From Apostichopus japonicus (taxonomy: Eukaryota > Echinodermata > Holothuroidea > Aspidochirotida > Stichopodidae), in the NCBI RefSeq assembly GCF_037975245.1, contig NC_092562.1:8659001-8723000 (forward strand): a stretch of DNA of 64,000 bases, read 5' to 3'. Shown here in pieces: positions 25,771 to 36,824 of this stretch. The notes beneath the pieces were generated by a model. It searched no databases. It was not told the origin of the DNA and was given only the letters and a program-made list of their open reading frames with translations. The position numbers and the translations under genes are program-made. Position 1 is the first letter of the stretch, and the number at the start of each line of letters is the position of its first letter.

Positions 25771-26160
25771 GGACATCCTTATATAGTTGCCCACACCCAA
25801 CCCCAAGCCGGCTGCGGTAAAACAAAACTGACTCTGCCTTACGTCCACATTTTCTTTATTTTGGTAATATTAGACTAACAAAATGCTATACCTTCTGGGA
25901 GTTTATCTCCATGCCCCCCCCCCCACACACACAGGGGATTTGAAATACATGGAATGTATTTCTGTGCTTAAGTTACAAAGCTACTAGAGAACTCTCAGAA
26001 GGTACTGCAGTATCGGGGCTTGGAATACCCCGGCTCCAAAGCTCTCGATACGAGGGACAAAGGAAAATCTAAACATCAAAGAACTAAGTTCTGTGGGCTG
26101 TACCCCCGACCAGGGCTTTGAAACGAATTCCATTGAAATTAAATATCTCCATAACATGTA

Positions 26161-26614
26161 CCATCCATCCATCCATCCATCCGTCCGTCCGTCCGTCCGT
26201 CCGTCCGTCCGTCCGTCCGTCCGTCCGTCCGTCCGTCCGTCCGTCCGTCCGTCCGTCCGTCCGTCCGTCCGTCCGTCCGTCCGTCCGTCCGTCCGTCCGT
26301 CCGTCCGTCCGTCCGTCCGTCCGTCCGTCCGTCCGTCCGTCCGTCCGTCCGTCCGTCCGTCCGTCCATCCGTCCGTCCATCCGTCCATCCGTCCATCCAC
26401 CCATCCATTCATCCACCCATCCGTCCATCCGTCCATCCATCCATCCGTCCATCCGTCCATCCATCCATCCATCCATCCATCCATCCATCCATCCATCCAT
26501 CCATCCATCCATCCATCCATCCATCCGTCCGTCCGTCCGTCCGTCCGTCCGTCCGTCCGTCCGTCCGTCCGTCCGTCCGTCCGTCCGTCCGTCCGTCCGT
26601 CCGTCCGTCCATCC
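26161..26614. repeat. (CCGT/CCAT)n tetranucleotide tract
   Basis: About 454 bp. It has a pure CCGT block of about 46 units, a mixed CCAT/CCGT/CCAC zone, a CCAT block of about 18 units and a second CCGT block. The segmental homogeneity suggests slippage and conversion. Six-frame PSVR and TDGR ORFs over it are artefacts. Confidence 0.97.
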
Positions 26615-27944
26615 GGAAGTAGTTATAGCAGTGTGGTGTTTCTTTCATTTATCTCACAGGAGGGTAAACATCCAGTAAACTTGAAAACTAGGTCCTTAAA
26701 GAAACATCACCAAGTTATATTTAGCGTAAATGCGTGTGGAGACATGCATTGTTAAATATTCATAAACACAACCGCCACAAAGTGTCGTTATAGAATAAAC
26801 AACCGTACGATCTTGTCATAATTTTTCAACGCTTTAATGCCTTTTACTCATAATTTTATTACAAACCGTACAAAATTCAACAGTTTCTAGTGAACACACA
26901 TGTGCACTTGAATATCAGTTTTCCTTTCGTGAAACTTTGAAACGGAAAGATTTTATGAATGCCCAAGGGGCTTCCTCTGCTAAATTTAGCTGCGATACCT
27001 ATTATAACACTAACTTGGGGGGAAAATGTAAATTTATTTATAAGAAAGAGAGGCGTAAAAAGAAACTGGAGCCCAAAAAGTTGAGTCACTAATGTGACTC
27101 CGGAAATGGCATGACAGAAAGAAGTGAAGAAATTAATTATTAAGCAAAACTTAGAACATATATTTGACACCTATTCTACCATTTAAGGGAAATAGCCAGA
27201 GAGAATGAATTAAGGTTAATTAGGACTAACAAAAGATAGATGAGAAGGAGAACGTTCGACCGTTCGACCAAAAGAACGGCGAACAAAACCGAACCAAAAA
27301 TATTTTACAAGCACAAAGCACTGCTCGTAAATTAATCACATGTAACATATGTAAATACACTTGAATCCTACGGTGAAAAAGTTGGGTCTTTTACTAGCGA
27401 ACAACACTGTGTACAGTCGTATTTTAGTCTTCTACACACGTCTCATTACTTTTTTCTTCTTGTATTACAATCGCCACTTCTTACATCGAAACCATTAATA
27501 AATGTATCCTAACTGTACAAAGAGAAATGATTTATGAACAAATCAAGTTTGATATTATCACCTTATATTCGTTATTTTCATTAGAACTCTGGCAAACCTT
27601 GTGAATGGTCAAGCGAGTCGTGTTTTATGGAAAGGCTGTTGCTAGTAGTGATCATCCTCCCCTTAGTTAAGCATAGTCAGAAAGAGAAGAAATCACATCT
27701 CAAAATCCAATTGGAGATTTTAGAAGATGACCAAGTACAAACCATTGAGATAAGATCGCCCTTAGTGGAAAGGGATGCATTATATGCGCATAATAACGTT
27801 TACAAAATTGTTTTTTTATTTTTTTTTTATCATAGTATGCTAGCTACAACAGGGGCTTAAGTGGCATTCAAACCTACAGCCAGCGGCACTCGAGCCATAC
27901 AACTGTTAGTTTAACAAACTATACACTAGCCCCCCAGCCTCTTG

Positions 27945-28314
27945 CAATGGCGTAGGAAGGTACTTTTGAGTGTGGGGGCTGAAGACTGATGGCTGGCCTG
28001 GAGGAAGGGTCTAAGGGGAGGGGTGTCCCCCTCCCCTTTGGATTTTTTTTGCATTTCCAGGTGGCCTCAGATGCAACTTGGTGCAATATAGCACACTTCA
28101 ACACCCACTCCATTTTGTAAACTTAATTTTGTATTTTCACCAGGCCTTTGATGCAATTTGGTGCTCCAAATGAGATTTTCTTTCTCATTTGGAAATGTAA
28201 AAGGGGTTTTCTGACTTGCGAAGCGGGGGGGGGGGGCGGCGGAATGATACTTCCGCCCCTCCACATTTTTCACTGGGGGCTGGCGCGCCCAGCCCCCCGG
28301 TTCCTACGCCCTTG
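27945..28314. mobile_element. TIR element with GGCGTAGGAA ends
   Basis: CAATGGCGTAGGAA at the left and TTCCTACGCCCTTG at the right are inverted ends. The flanks GCCTCTTG (27937-27944) and GCCCTCTTG (28315-28323) differ by one inserted C and could be the target duplication. The interior contains GGGGAGGGG/CCCCTCCCC pairs, a 12-G run and a GGGCTGGCGCGCCCAGCCCC palindrome. Probably hAT-like and non-autonomous. Confidence 0.65.
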
Positions 28315-29450
28315 GCCCTCTTGAAAAGCCAAAGTAGCGAAGAAGATGATTTTCAACAAATCCAGTTTGCAGCTGCAACTGTCTGGAAATGACTCACGTT
28401 GCTCCTGTGCCCTACTGAGGTATACCTATTTTAAGGTATAATACGGTTGGAAATAGTAAAAGCCTATCTCTTGCAGTGTTGCGGACTATTAGGTAGTGAA
28501 ACCTGGCATAGTATTCTAATATCATATCAACATATTAACGGATATATCCGTGACTGGCTCCTTTTGATTGATACTCCGTTCATACTTTCTTTCTTTCAGG
28601 TAGACCTTGAAGAATTTAATCAACTACAGGGGCAGTGTTAGAGGAAATTCTCAAAGTGTTTGTCGATATGAGCAAATTTGAATACGGGTACTTTTCATAA
28701 ACAAAAGGGGCATTAAATATTTATCAATAGGCCCGGGGAACATGTCAGATTTTCCACAAAAGTGAGAGGAGGCGGCACGTGACCTCTGCCCTCCCCTCCC
28801 CCCATCCTCCCACTTCTCTGTAAGCATGAAAAACCGATGACGATTTCAGTCAGTAAAATAAAGATAACTTAATCTTTCGAGAAACACGTTACCCAAGAAG
28901 AAAACAGTCTTTTCAAGATTCCATGGAATAAGGGGTATGGCCTTACTTTTCATAGATGTTCTATATTCCTTCGATATTAATTTCAGTGTATCGCACAATT
29001 TGGATCATAGGAAGTCAAAAGTTGTATTGTACACGCACTTTGCGAAGGCCCCACGTATAGTGATGAAAACTTGTTAACGACATGCATTTCGCCAAATATT
29101 TAGACTTCATTTCCGCATTCGGTGTTGCCCTTGCGGATATACGAGACCTGGAACCATATAGCTTCAAAAAGTAGAGATGTACACCCACGCATTGATGATG
29201 TCATGTGCGTGGGTCGAATTAAGTTACTTTAATTAAGTGCAGTCTAAATTATTTCTAACGGAAATGGCTCCAAATATAGTCAGTCTGCAGAGAAACAGTT
29301 GCAATCAATTTTAAACTTACGATTTATTCTTTGCATGGAATAAAGATTAGTATTTTCGGATGGGTTGGTGAACTAAGGAAGCTTTGTGTAGTCCATGATT
29401 TAGAAATGCAGAGGTTGTCACATTATGACTGTAAATTACTTAGCATTGGA

Positions 29451-29477
29451 TAACATCACACATGCTGTGTGATGTTA
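29451..29477. other. Perfect 12-bp palindromic hairpin
   Basis: TAACATCACACA and TGTGTGATGTTA are separated by only TGC, a strong cruciform or hairpin candidate in otherwise unremarkable sequence. Confidence 0.75.
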
Positions 29478-30230
29478 GTAATGCTTTCTCCACATGAACA
29501 ATATTCTCATTGCACACACCACCAATTAGACGACATTGATCATCTAACGGCTAGCGAAGAGCGCAACATCAGCAACCACAATCCCTAAATCTATTACGAG
29601 CACACCCCCCCCCCTCGTCCCTCCCCTCCCCAGACAACAGTGGATTAAAAAAAAAAAACGGAACAAGCTTGTCGAATTCCGTAAAGGAACCGACGCAGTA
29701 CGAAAATTCGGCCTTTAGTTTATAATATGTTCCACTAAAATAAGACCTTCCATTGAACAGAGACTTCCATTCCAGAATTGAAAACGCATTTGTTCTTTCG
29801 TTTCTTGTAATTCACCGCTGTTGTTCAAAAGTAGCTCTATTTCCATGGAGACCAACTATCGTGGGTCAAACGAGTGACAGTTGTCAAGTGATAAAGTTGT
29901 TATCACATTCAACTTGTCATTAATTTCAAGTCCTGATAATATGTGACAAGGAGAGCGATATAGCCCTGCAGGTGAGTGTCAGATAGCTCCAAAGAACAAA
30001 TTTTGTTTCTTGCAAGAAGCAAACATTGCCACTGATACAATCCAAACAACGTTCTTAGATTCCAAGGAATTCTTTCAAATTATTAACTTACCTACACACG
30101 AAGATCTCCCGTAATGGCCATTCTTAGCAGTTCGCGGTTCATCGAATCGTAGCCAGTGACCACCCTTTGTAATCCAGTTAAACAAAATTACTAAAATTCA
30201 AAACACCCCAGGTATGTTCACCCTGTCACC

Positions 30231-30845
30231 CAGATATGTTCACCCTGCCACCTACTCCGTCCTAGTTATGCCCTTTCGGCCTTTCGTAGCAGCTTTACAT
30301 TCATCCAATCATAGATATGTTCACCCAGTCACCTACTCCGTCCTAGTTAGGCCCTTTCGTAGCAGCTTTACATTCATCCAGTCATAGATATGTTCACCCA
30401 GTCACCTACTCCGTCCTAGTTATGCCCTTTCGTAGCAGCTTTACATTCATCCAATCATAGATATGTTCACCCAGTCACCTACTCCGTCCTAGTTATGCCC
30501 TTTCGTAGCCGCTTTACATTCATCCAATCATAGATATGTTCACCCAGTCACCTACTCCGTCCTAGTTATGCCCTTTCGTAGCAGCTTTACATTCATCCAA
30601 TCATAGATATGTTCACCCAGTCACCTACTCCGTCCTAGTTATGCCCTTTCGTAGCAGCTTTACATTCATCCAATCATAGATATGTTCACCCTGCCACCTA
30701 CTCCGTCCTAGTTATGCCCTTTCGTAGCAGCTTTACATTCATCCAATCATAGATATGTTCACCCAGCCACCTACTCCGTCCTAGTTATGCCCTTTCGTAG
30801 CAGCTTTACATTCATCCAATCATAGATATGTTCACCCTGTCACCT
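30231..30845. repeat. Exact 73-bp minisatellite
   Basis: The junction word ATAGATATGT recurs at 30311, 30384, 30457, 30530, 30603, 30676, 30749 and 30822, always 73 bp apart. The unit contains TGTTCACCCAGTCACCTACT, CCGTCCTAGTTATGCCC and TTTACATTCATCCAATC, with only a few substitutions between copies. The first copy has a small extra segment (GGCCTTTC). Such uniformity implies recent amplification. Confidence 0.96.
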
Positions 30846-30861
30846 AGTCTGTCCTGCTTAT

Positions 30862-30945
30862 AATGTAGGACGGAGTAGATAACAGTGATCGGACCTATTA
30901 TTGGACGGATAAGGTGATGATTGGATGAATGCAGTGCTGCCACGA
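30862..30945. repeat. Inverted partial copies of the 73-bp unit
   Basis: AGGACGGAGTAG at 30867-30878 and GATTGGATGAATG at 30919-30931 are reverse complements of CTACTCCGTCCT and CATTCATCCAATC in the array unit. They occur in the order expected of a diverged inverted unit. Confidence 0.6.
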
Positions 30946-32900
30946 CTAGTCTAGGGCATCACAACTAGTAGTATACTAGGCACTGGGTCCTACTTATTTA
31001 TGTCATTGGGGCTTAATTGGCCTTTCTGGGCTTTACGAGGTTCTTTTCCTCGAGCCTACTTGGCTTTTAACGCTTGAGACGATCTGTGACACCTGTCTTC
31101 AGTTACTGCTAATTAGTTCGGTCCCGTGTGTCCAATTAATTGGAACATAAGATTTAGGCTTACCATGACTCTTTTCCAACTTATTCAGTTGGCTTACATT
31201 GATACCACACGTAAATGCAAGATTTTGATAAGCTGTGATAGGCTAGAGGGTAGTTTCAGTAACCAGAAAAGTCCGAGACCGTATACAGATCGGCAAATTC
31301 AGCACTGTCATTCTTTTGTTTATATTTTCGTTGAATTGTCCTTCGATTGGCACCACGCCAGATAAAATAAGCTCACATCTGAGCATAGTCTTTCACCCCA
31401 TATTTAGACGCCAGTAAACTACTTAAGGTTCGATAATCGCATTGGTATAGCAGTAATTGAGCTACAATGGGTATTTATCAACAAGTAAGCAATACATATC
31501 CATTGTTACAAGAAAGAATTAGCTTTAATCCCGAGTAGACCCTGATAACACACTGTCAATCACAGAGAATGCCAGGGCAAGGCCAAATGTAGTCCACAGA
31601 TAAAATAGAAGACCATTGAGCTCCAGTTTTCTTTCACTTTTTGAATCAAGTCAGTCATTGTACTTCCCTAGATCCGCTTATAAGAATCGTTTTTCATCTT
31701 ATATATTTCTGTCAATTTATGGAAGAAACGGTTGCATGTCTTTTAGTCTTGTGAATACATAACAAACATTACCCAATCAAAGTTTTAGTTTTTATTATGT
31801 GTCAAAGAAGGCCTAGATAAACAACAATATAACATTGTAAATAATATTCATTATTCAGAATGGTTAACATAGCCCAAGCCCGTTGTTTTGTTTTGTCTCA
31901 GGGTTATTCAATAATTACACGACCTCACTATTATAAAACAGACAACGCTCTATGCACAGGATAATCAAAGCGATAGTCCTCACAGATCATTGTATGGAAT
32001 TTAGATCTTATAGACTGATGGACATGGAAAGATGATGCAAACAAGTCGTAAAAAGTAGGTCAAGTTTATGACATGATGACAATGATTTCTACAAGTATGA
32101 CGTCATCGTACAGTAAAATATGAAAGGATTGTTTAGACACCAGTAATTGGAACATACTTGGCGCAGTTCAAAACATTTTTCATTCAAAGATGGTGCTTCA
32201 AATGTCAGAGTTGTTTATCCTGTAAACTTCTTAGCCTGAATAGAGGGGTACAACTGGAACAATGACCAATGTTATGTAGGTTGTCTAAACAGAAATCTTA
32301 GTTTTTAAGCCATCATGTCTCCCAAGTTTTAAATCATGAATGTTGAATCATTCATCTATACGTGGGTGGAATCTTTCATTTAGAAGTCAAGTATGTTTTA
32401 ATAAGTACTACCACATCCTATGTTAGCATGGGAGTCATGTCTGTTGGAATACCTATCACCACACATACTCCCATTTAAACATGCTACTATCAAAGCTTTG
32501 TGTCAATTTATTTATCAGTTTCAAAGGAATAATTGAAAACACCAACCAGATAGCAAGCTAGATAGCTTTAATACTGATTCCTTACCATGTTATGCTAGTT
32601 GACCATCGCTGACAGCAAGGTTTGTACCCCAATGTCAACAATATCATTGGTCCCAGTTCAAGAGTGAAACCTGGGGTCCTCCACCCCATCTAAACTGCCC
32701 TTTCTAAAACAAATACAAAATGACAATATAACGCTAGTACCTACATCCAACCAGGGATAATTGTGTTTTGAAAGAATTTTGCCGACTCTGGGATCATTGT
32801 TTCCCACTGGTTTTTGCATGATAAAATAAGTGTTTAGCTCTTTAGTCCATATTTCATACAAGTTGCCAAATATCATCAAAGAGCTGCTACAGTATTGACC

Positions 32901-33180
32901 GTTGCTGTGGCTGAGTGGATAAAGGCGGTGGAATTTGAAGCAATGAGGCTTAGCAATCGGGGGGGGGGGGAGGGGGGGTTGGGAGGTTCCAGGGTTCAAT
33001 CCCTAGCCTGGTCATAGTAAGGTGGGTATTTCATCCAAGAGCAATCTATGGTTTTCCCATCTGAAATGACTTCTTAATTGAAAAAAATTCCAAATTTGAG
33101 TTAAAATGTTGACTTGGAAGCCACCCCGACGTGTAAGTTGTAATCCATAAACCCTGCCGGACTTCTCCCACGTTCGTGGT
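32901..33180 (+). mobile_element. tRNA-Ser-like SINE
   Basis: Positions 32901-33008 resemble a class II tRNA: an A box GTGGCTGAGTGGATAAAGGC, an anticodon region ATTTGAAGC compatible with UGA (Ser), a long variable-arm region and a B box GGGTTCAATCCCTA. The variable arm has been expanded by G runs of 12 and 7. Unrelated body sequence continues to the TTAA MITE at 33184. The acceptor stem does not pair well, so this is a tRNA-derived retroposon rather than a functional tRNA gene. Confidence 0.6.
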
Positions 33181-33183
33181 CAC

Positions 33184-33551
33184 TTAAAGGAATTGAAGAC
33201 TCGCCCCAAACCGTGTGCGGCCATCTGAAAAAGTTAACTTTCTGATGCTTGCAAGTGACGTTTTGTTCGCGTCGCTACAATTTGCAGACAGTAATGAAAC
33301 GTGATACCTTGTTATCTTTAGCTGGACCTGAGATGTCCATCGCTGTATCGTTTGTACACTGTGCTGTGGGTATTGACCTCAGCTGTATGTACTGACTGTA
33401 CACTATTGTCTAATTACCGACGGTAGCAAGTTGTGTGTGTATTTTCTGGGATCGACGGTTGCGTGTAACACTTCTGTTACACCTCCTTCGAAACTAGGTC
33501 AGATTACCGGCATTAGACGTTTCTTTTTGCGCAAGTCTTCACACCCTTTAA
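33184..33551 (+). mobile_element. TTAA-type MITE, copy 2
   Basis: Bounded by TTAA at 33184-33187 and 33548-33551, with inverted ends AGGAATTGAAGACTCGC and GCGCAAGTCTTCACACCCT. It aligns in reverse with 764-1152. At the position where copy 1 carries the 25-bp hairpin, this copy has one uninterrupted ATCTCAG (minus-strand reading), near 33325-33335. It is non-coding. Confidence 0.88.
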
Positions 33552-33859
33552 GCGTCGTTAAAATAACTGCCTGATTGTTATTAGATTATTATTGTTGTAT
33601 TCACAGCCAGTGCCTGTGAGAACTCACATTTTATTCCCTTAAAGAAATCTGTTCCATGCCTAAAAATGGCCACTTGCATGCAAACTCTTGCTCATTTTAC
33701 CTAAAATTACCACTTATTTGGTTCTTTGCTTACCATTATATGCTTACTGTCTACTAGAAAAACAACTTGTTAGTGAAATAAGACAGAGTAATGCATAGGT
33801 ATATTGGTACTCATTTTATTCATGCAAATACATGACTGCCAGTTGTATTGTGTTGGCCC

Positions 33860-34888
33860 CACTGGCAGATCCAAGGGGGGCCAAGGGGGCCAAGGAGGGC
33901 CATGGCCCCCCCAAAGGTGAGCCAAAAAGTGTTTCCGAACATCCGCTAAATCATATGATTGGAAATTTAAAAAATCGAGAGGAATAGCAGTGGTAGACTG
34001 GTCTAAACCTTTTCGTTTTCTGGTTTAAAATTAAATGCAGAGCTCCCAACTGACCCGCAATTCGCGGGAATTAGACCCGCATTCTAACACCCAAACCCGC
34101 TGACCCGCATAAGCGTCCAAAAAATCCGCATTGTAATTGTCAAGTATACATAAAAAAAATTGCATCAAATTTTGACTTAGCAACCATCATTTCTTTAGCA
34201 TTTAGCATAATAGAGTATAAAACCTCCTTTATAGCATCATTTGAACCTCAAATTAGCCTATATTTCTTTTCATTGGGGCGAGCAGCGAACATTTTCATGC
34301 CACGAGAAAGAATGAATTATCACCTACTATTCAATTTATTGATGTTACACACAAAAAAATGCATATTTCTCAGAAAATTTTGGGTGACAAAAGCCTTTCT
34401 AAGTGCCACCATTTTACATGTAGGCATCACCAGGATTCCAAAAAAATTCAGAAGGGTAGGGGGACACCCACTCCCCTTATGCACCTCCCCCAGGACAGCG
34501 ATTTGTGGCATGGACCAGCATTTGCCTTCTCAAGAGTTGGGAGCTATGTAAATGTATGAGCATGAGGATTTACAGTTTAACACCATTTTGCAGTTACAGG
34601 CTGGTTGTAAGAAATTTATAACCTATGAGAAATAAAATTTCTTGAGAAAGATGATCCAAACTTTGTTTTATAAATATTTTAGAAAATTACACCTGGGAAA
34701 CATTTTTTTTAGAAGTAAATTAACATCACCATTGTACACTTTTGTCGCACCAAATTGCATCTGAGGGCATTCAGCAATAGAAAATTTTCCAAAGGGGAGG
34801 GGGGGCACCCCTCCCCTTTGACCCCTCCCCCATATCACTCTAATGCCACTTTGGCCCCTCCCAAACAAAGGCCCTGGATCCGCCAGTG
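33860..34888. mobile_element. 1029-bp hAT-like non-autonomous element
   Basis: The ends CACTGGCAGATCCA and TGGATCCGCCAGTG are inverted. A perfect 8-bp duplication GTTGGCCC sits at 33852-33859 and 34889-34896. The interior has two related segments with GGGG-A-GGGG/CACCC blocks (about 34440-34500 and 34745-34850), plus CCCGC-rich words around 34050-34130. No transposase reading frame was seen. Confidence 0.88.
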
Positions 34889-34984
34889 GTTGGCCCAATA
34901 TGTCAGGTCCAAACCCTTGGGGTGGGGGGGCCCTTGACATTAGGGGCCCTGGTTCAATGAACTGCCTACTGCTAATCCTCTGCA

Positions 34985-35760
34985 TGTCAACAAACATATC
35001 ATGCATCAAGTTCATCCAAAGCATTACCTTTGGCACTATCGTATGGGTTTCCAGACTGTACACCCTGTTTATGTCAAATGACCTTTGACCTCCACATACA
35101 GTAATGACTTCTCGTACTTACTAAGGTGAATGGCCATATCCAAGTTTATTCAAGTCTCACCTTATAATTCATCATATTTACAAAGTATATTTTACGTTTT
35201 AACAGACCTTTGCACTCCAAATAAAACCGTGGGATTTGAGTACTTGCTGATACTGATCTCCAAGTTCATCAAAACATTACCTTGGAGTTATTGTATTTGC
35301 AAGATCTATGTTTAGCTCCAGTGACCTTGATCCCTAGAGAAAGAAATAGGGTTCTCGCTCGCTCTGGTTAAGTCGATTGAACATACCCAGTATGAAATTA
35401 ATTCAAACATTAATTTTGGAGTACTACCGTGTTGACAATGTGTTCAGACTTTTACCTCTGTTGACCTCAAATGACCTGTAACCTCCACCAACTTCAATAA
35501 GTTTCTTTCTCTAGTTTTGTTTTCTCATCAAGGGTGAGTTACAAACTGAGTAGAGAGTTTAACCAGGCTGTCCTTCTTGAGTTAACATGTGTTTACGAGG
35601 TGTTTAGACTTTTGACCTAAGTTGACCTCAAATGATGTTTTGATAGCCTTCAATTTTCAATAGGGATCTAGTACTTACCCAAATTGAATCTACATACCCC
35701 ATATGAAGTTTAATCAAATTGCACTTTTTGATATGTCGTGTTTTACAGCACAGGTCAAAT
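34985..35760. repeat. Tandem family of about 140 bp with TGACCT motifs
   Basis: About five diverged units follow one another. Each has TTTTGGAGTTATCGTGTTT-like, CAGACTTTTACCTCTGTTGA-like, CAAATGACCTTTGACCTCC-like and CATACCCAGTATGAAGTT-like segments in the same order. Related units recur at 52320-52640, 52800-52930 and 54600-54770. Several units carry TGACCTTTGACCT, which is AGGTCA direct repeats spaced by 1 in reverse complement. Confidence 0.75.
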
Positions 35761-36683
35761 GCCCACACAAACACACACACAAAACATCAATGGCTGCAAA
35801 TATATTTTGTGATTCGCTAAGGTGTCCAGTGTTTGGTCTCTGACACACTCAAATTTTCTCTATTGGGGTGTGACTCATTTAGTCAGAGCTCTATAACCCC
35901 TAAACACGTATATATAAGGTAGTCAACATTCTAGACCTCCTGACTGACTGATAACTTCAGAATGATTCAAGATAGTATGCTTTAGACAAAATACATTGTC
36001 ACTCCCCCCCCATCCCCCTTTCCCCAAGATATTGACCAATGTGGTTTGAGTTTGCAAGAACATTTTGCACTTTTGTTACTCTCACATTAATCAAACCCGT
36101 GCAATAAATTGGTACAGATCAATGAGTGCAGTCTTAGAACTGTTGTCACCTCTAAATTAGGTTTAGGCATTGAACAGAGAAATGTCAAAACAGCAACTTG
36201 TAACCTTTAATAGAGTTCTTAGAAAGAAAATGTGATTTATAACCTTCCTTGCTCTCAATATCACTAAATAATACATTGCTCTCTTTGGGCTGCCTCTAAA
36301 GTCCAGACAATTCATCTCTGGGTGAAATATGTGTTCTTCGCATCATTTCTTGGTTAACCATTGCTAGTCTATTTTTTAGACTTCTGCCAGAAAATGTTGT
36401 ATCATCCCAGAGCATTCAATTTCTGAGACTATTGTACGCTGTAGAGAGATTCAACTAAAACCATCAACCATTGAAACAAATTCAGTGTTGAGAAGAAAGG
36501 AATGAGTTAAGGATGATGTATGTCCTACTTGGAGGCCATAGCTAGATGGACACTCAGTCCTATAATCATATCTAGGAGCTATTGAAAGATTCATAAAAGA
36601 ACATTTCTATTTCAGGTTGCCATAACTGAATATCATTAATATCAAAGGCCACAGACAATGCTGCTTCATCAAACAGATCATGA

Positions 36684-36726
36684 CCCTCCTCCTCCTCCTC
36701 CTCCTTCTCCTCCTCTTCTTCCTCCT
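36684..36726. repeat. (CTC)n-like polypyrimidine tract
   Basis: About 43 bp of CTC/CTT triplets, 46 bp downstream of the EIF2B3 stop codon and so probably transcribed as GAG repeats in its 3' UTR. Confidence 0.85.
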
Positions 36727-36771
36727 AGCTCTGTAGAATCTTCTCAATCACATGAAAGAGTTCAAGTGATT

Positions 36772-36824
36772 TCAAATTTCCATCATCCTTTCTGAATCAC
36801 CAACAACTTCATTGCTCAGTTTAC
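36772..36824 (-). CDS. EIF2B3: eIF2B gamma subunit, last coding exon
   Basis: The acceptor CCACAG precedes 36824. The first two bases complete the codon opened by the A at the end of the 39020 exon, giving SKLSNEVVGDSERMMEI and then TGA. The closing ...NEV-VG-...-MEI matches the conserved extreme C terminus of the gamma subunit. The exon is 53 nt, too short for ORF calling, and was found from the family's C-terminal pattern and phase. Confidence 0.85.

Larger units (their letters stand above)
23003..36771. other. Intergenic interval between the two host genes
   Basis: No exon of a known family was recognised on either strand. Besides the listed elements, the larger stretches without visible content are 23210-24035, 26620-27935, 28320-29450, 29480-30225, 30950-32900 and 35765-36680. 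Short ORFs there (for example 27627-27860 with a hydrophobic start) have no supporting homology. The 3' UTR of EIF2B3 should lie just below 36772, but no clear polyadenylation signal was identified. Confidence 0.55.

Noticed and set aside
26093-26755. Long ORFs of 178-220 aa on both strands
   Set aside because: They are translations of the (CCGT/CCAT)n tract (PSVR- or TDGR-type repeats) and have no independent coding signal.
27627-27860. 77-aa ORF with a hydrophobic N terminus on the plus strand
   Set aside because: No recognisable domain, no splice partner and a low-complexity end; not distinguishable from a chance ORF.
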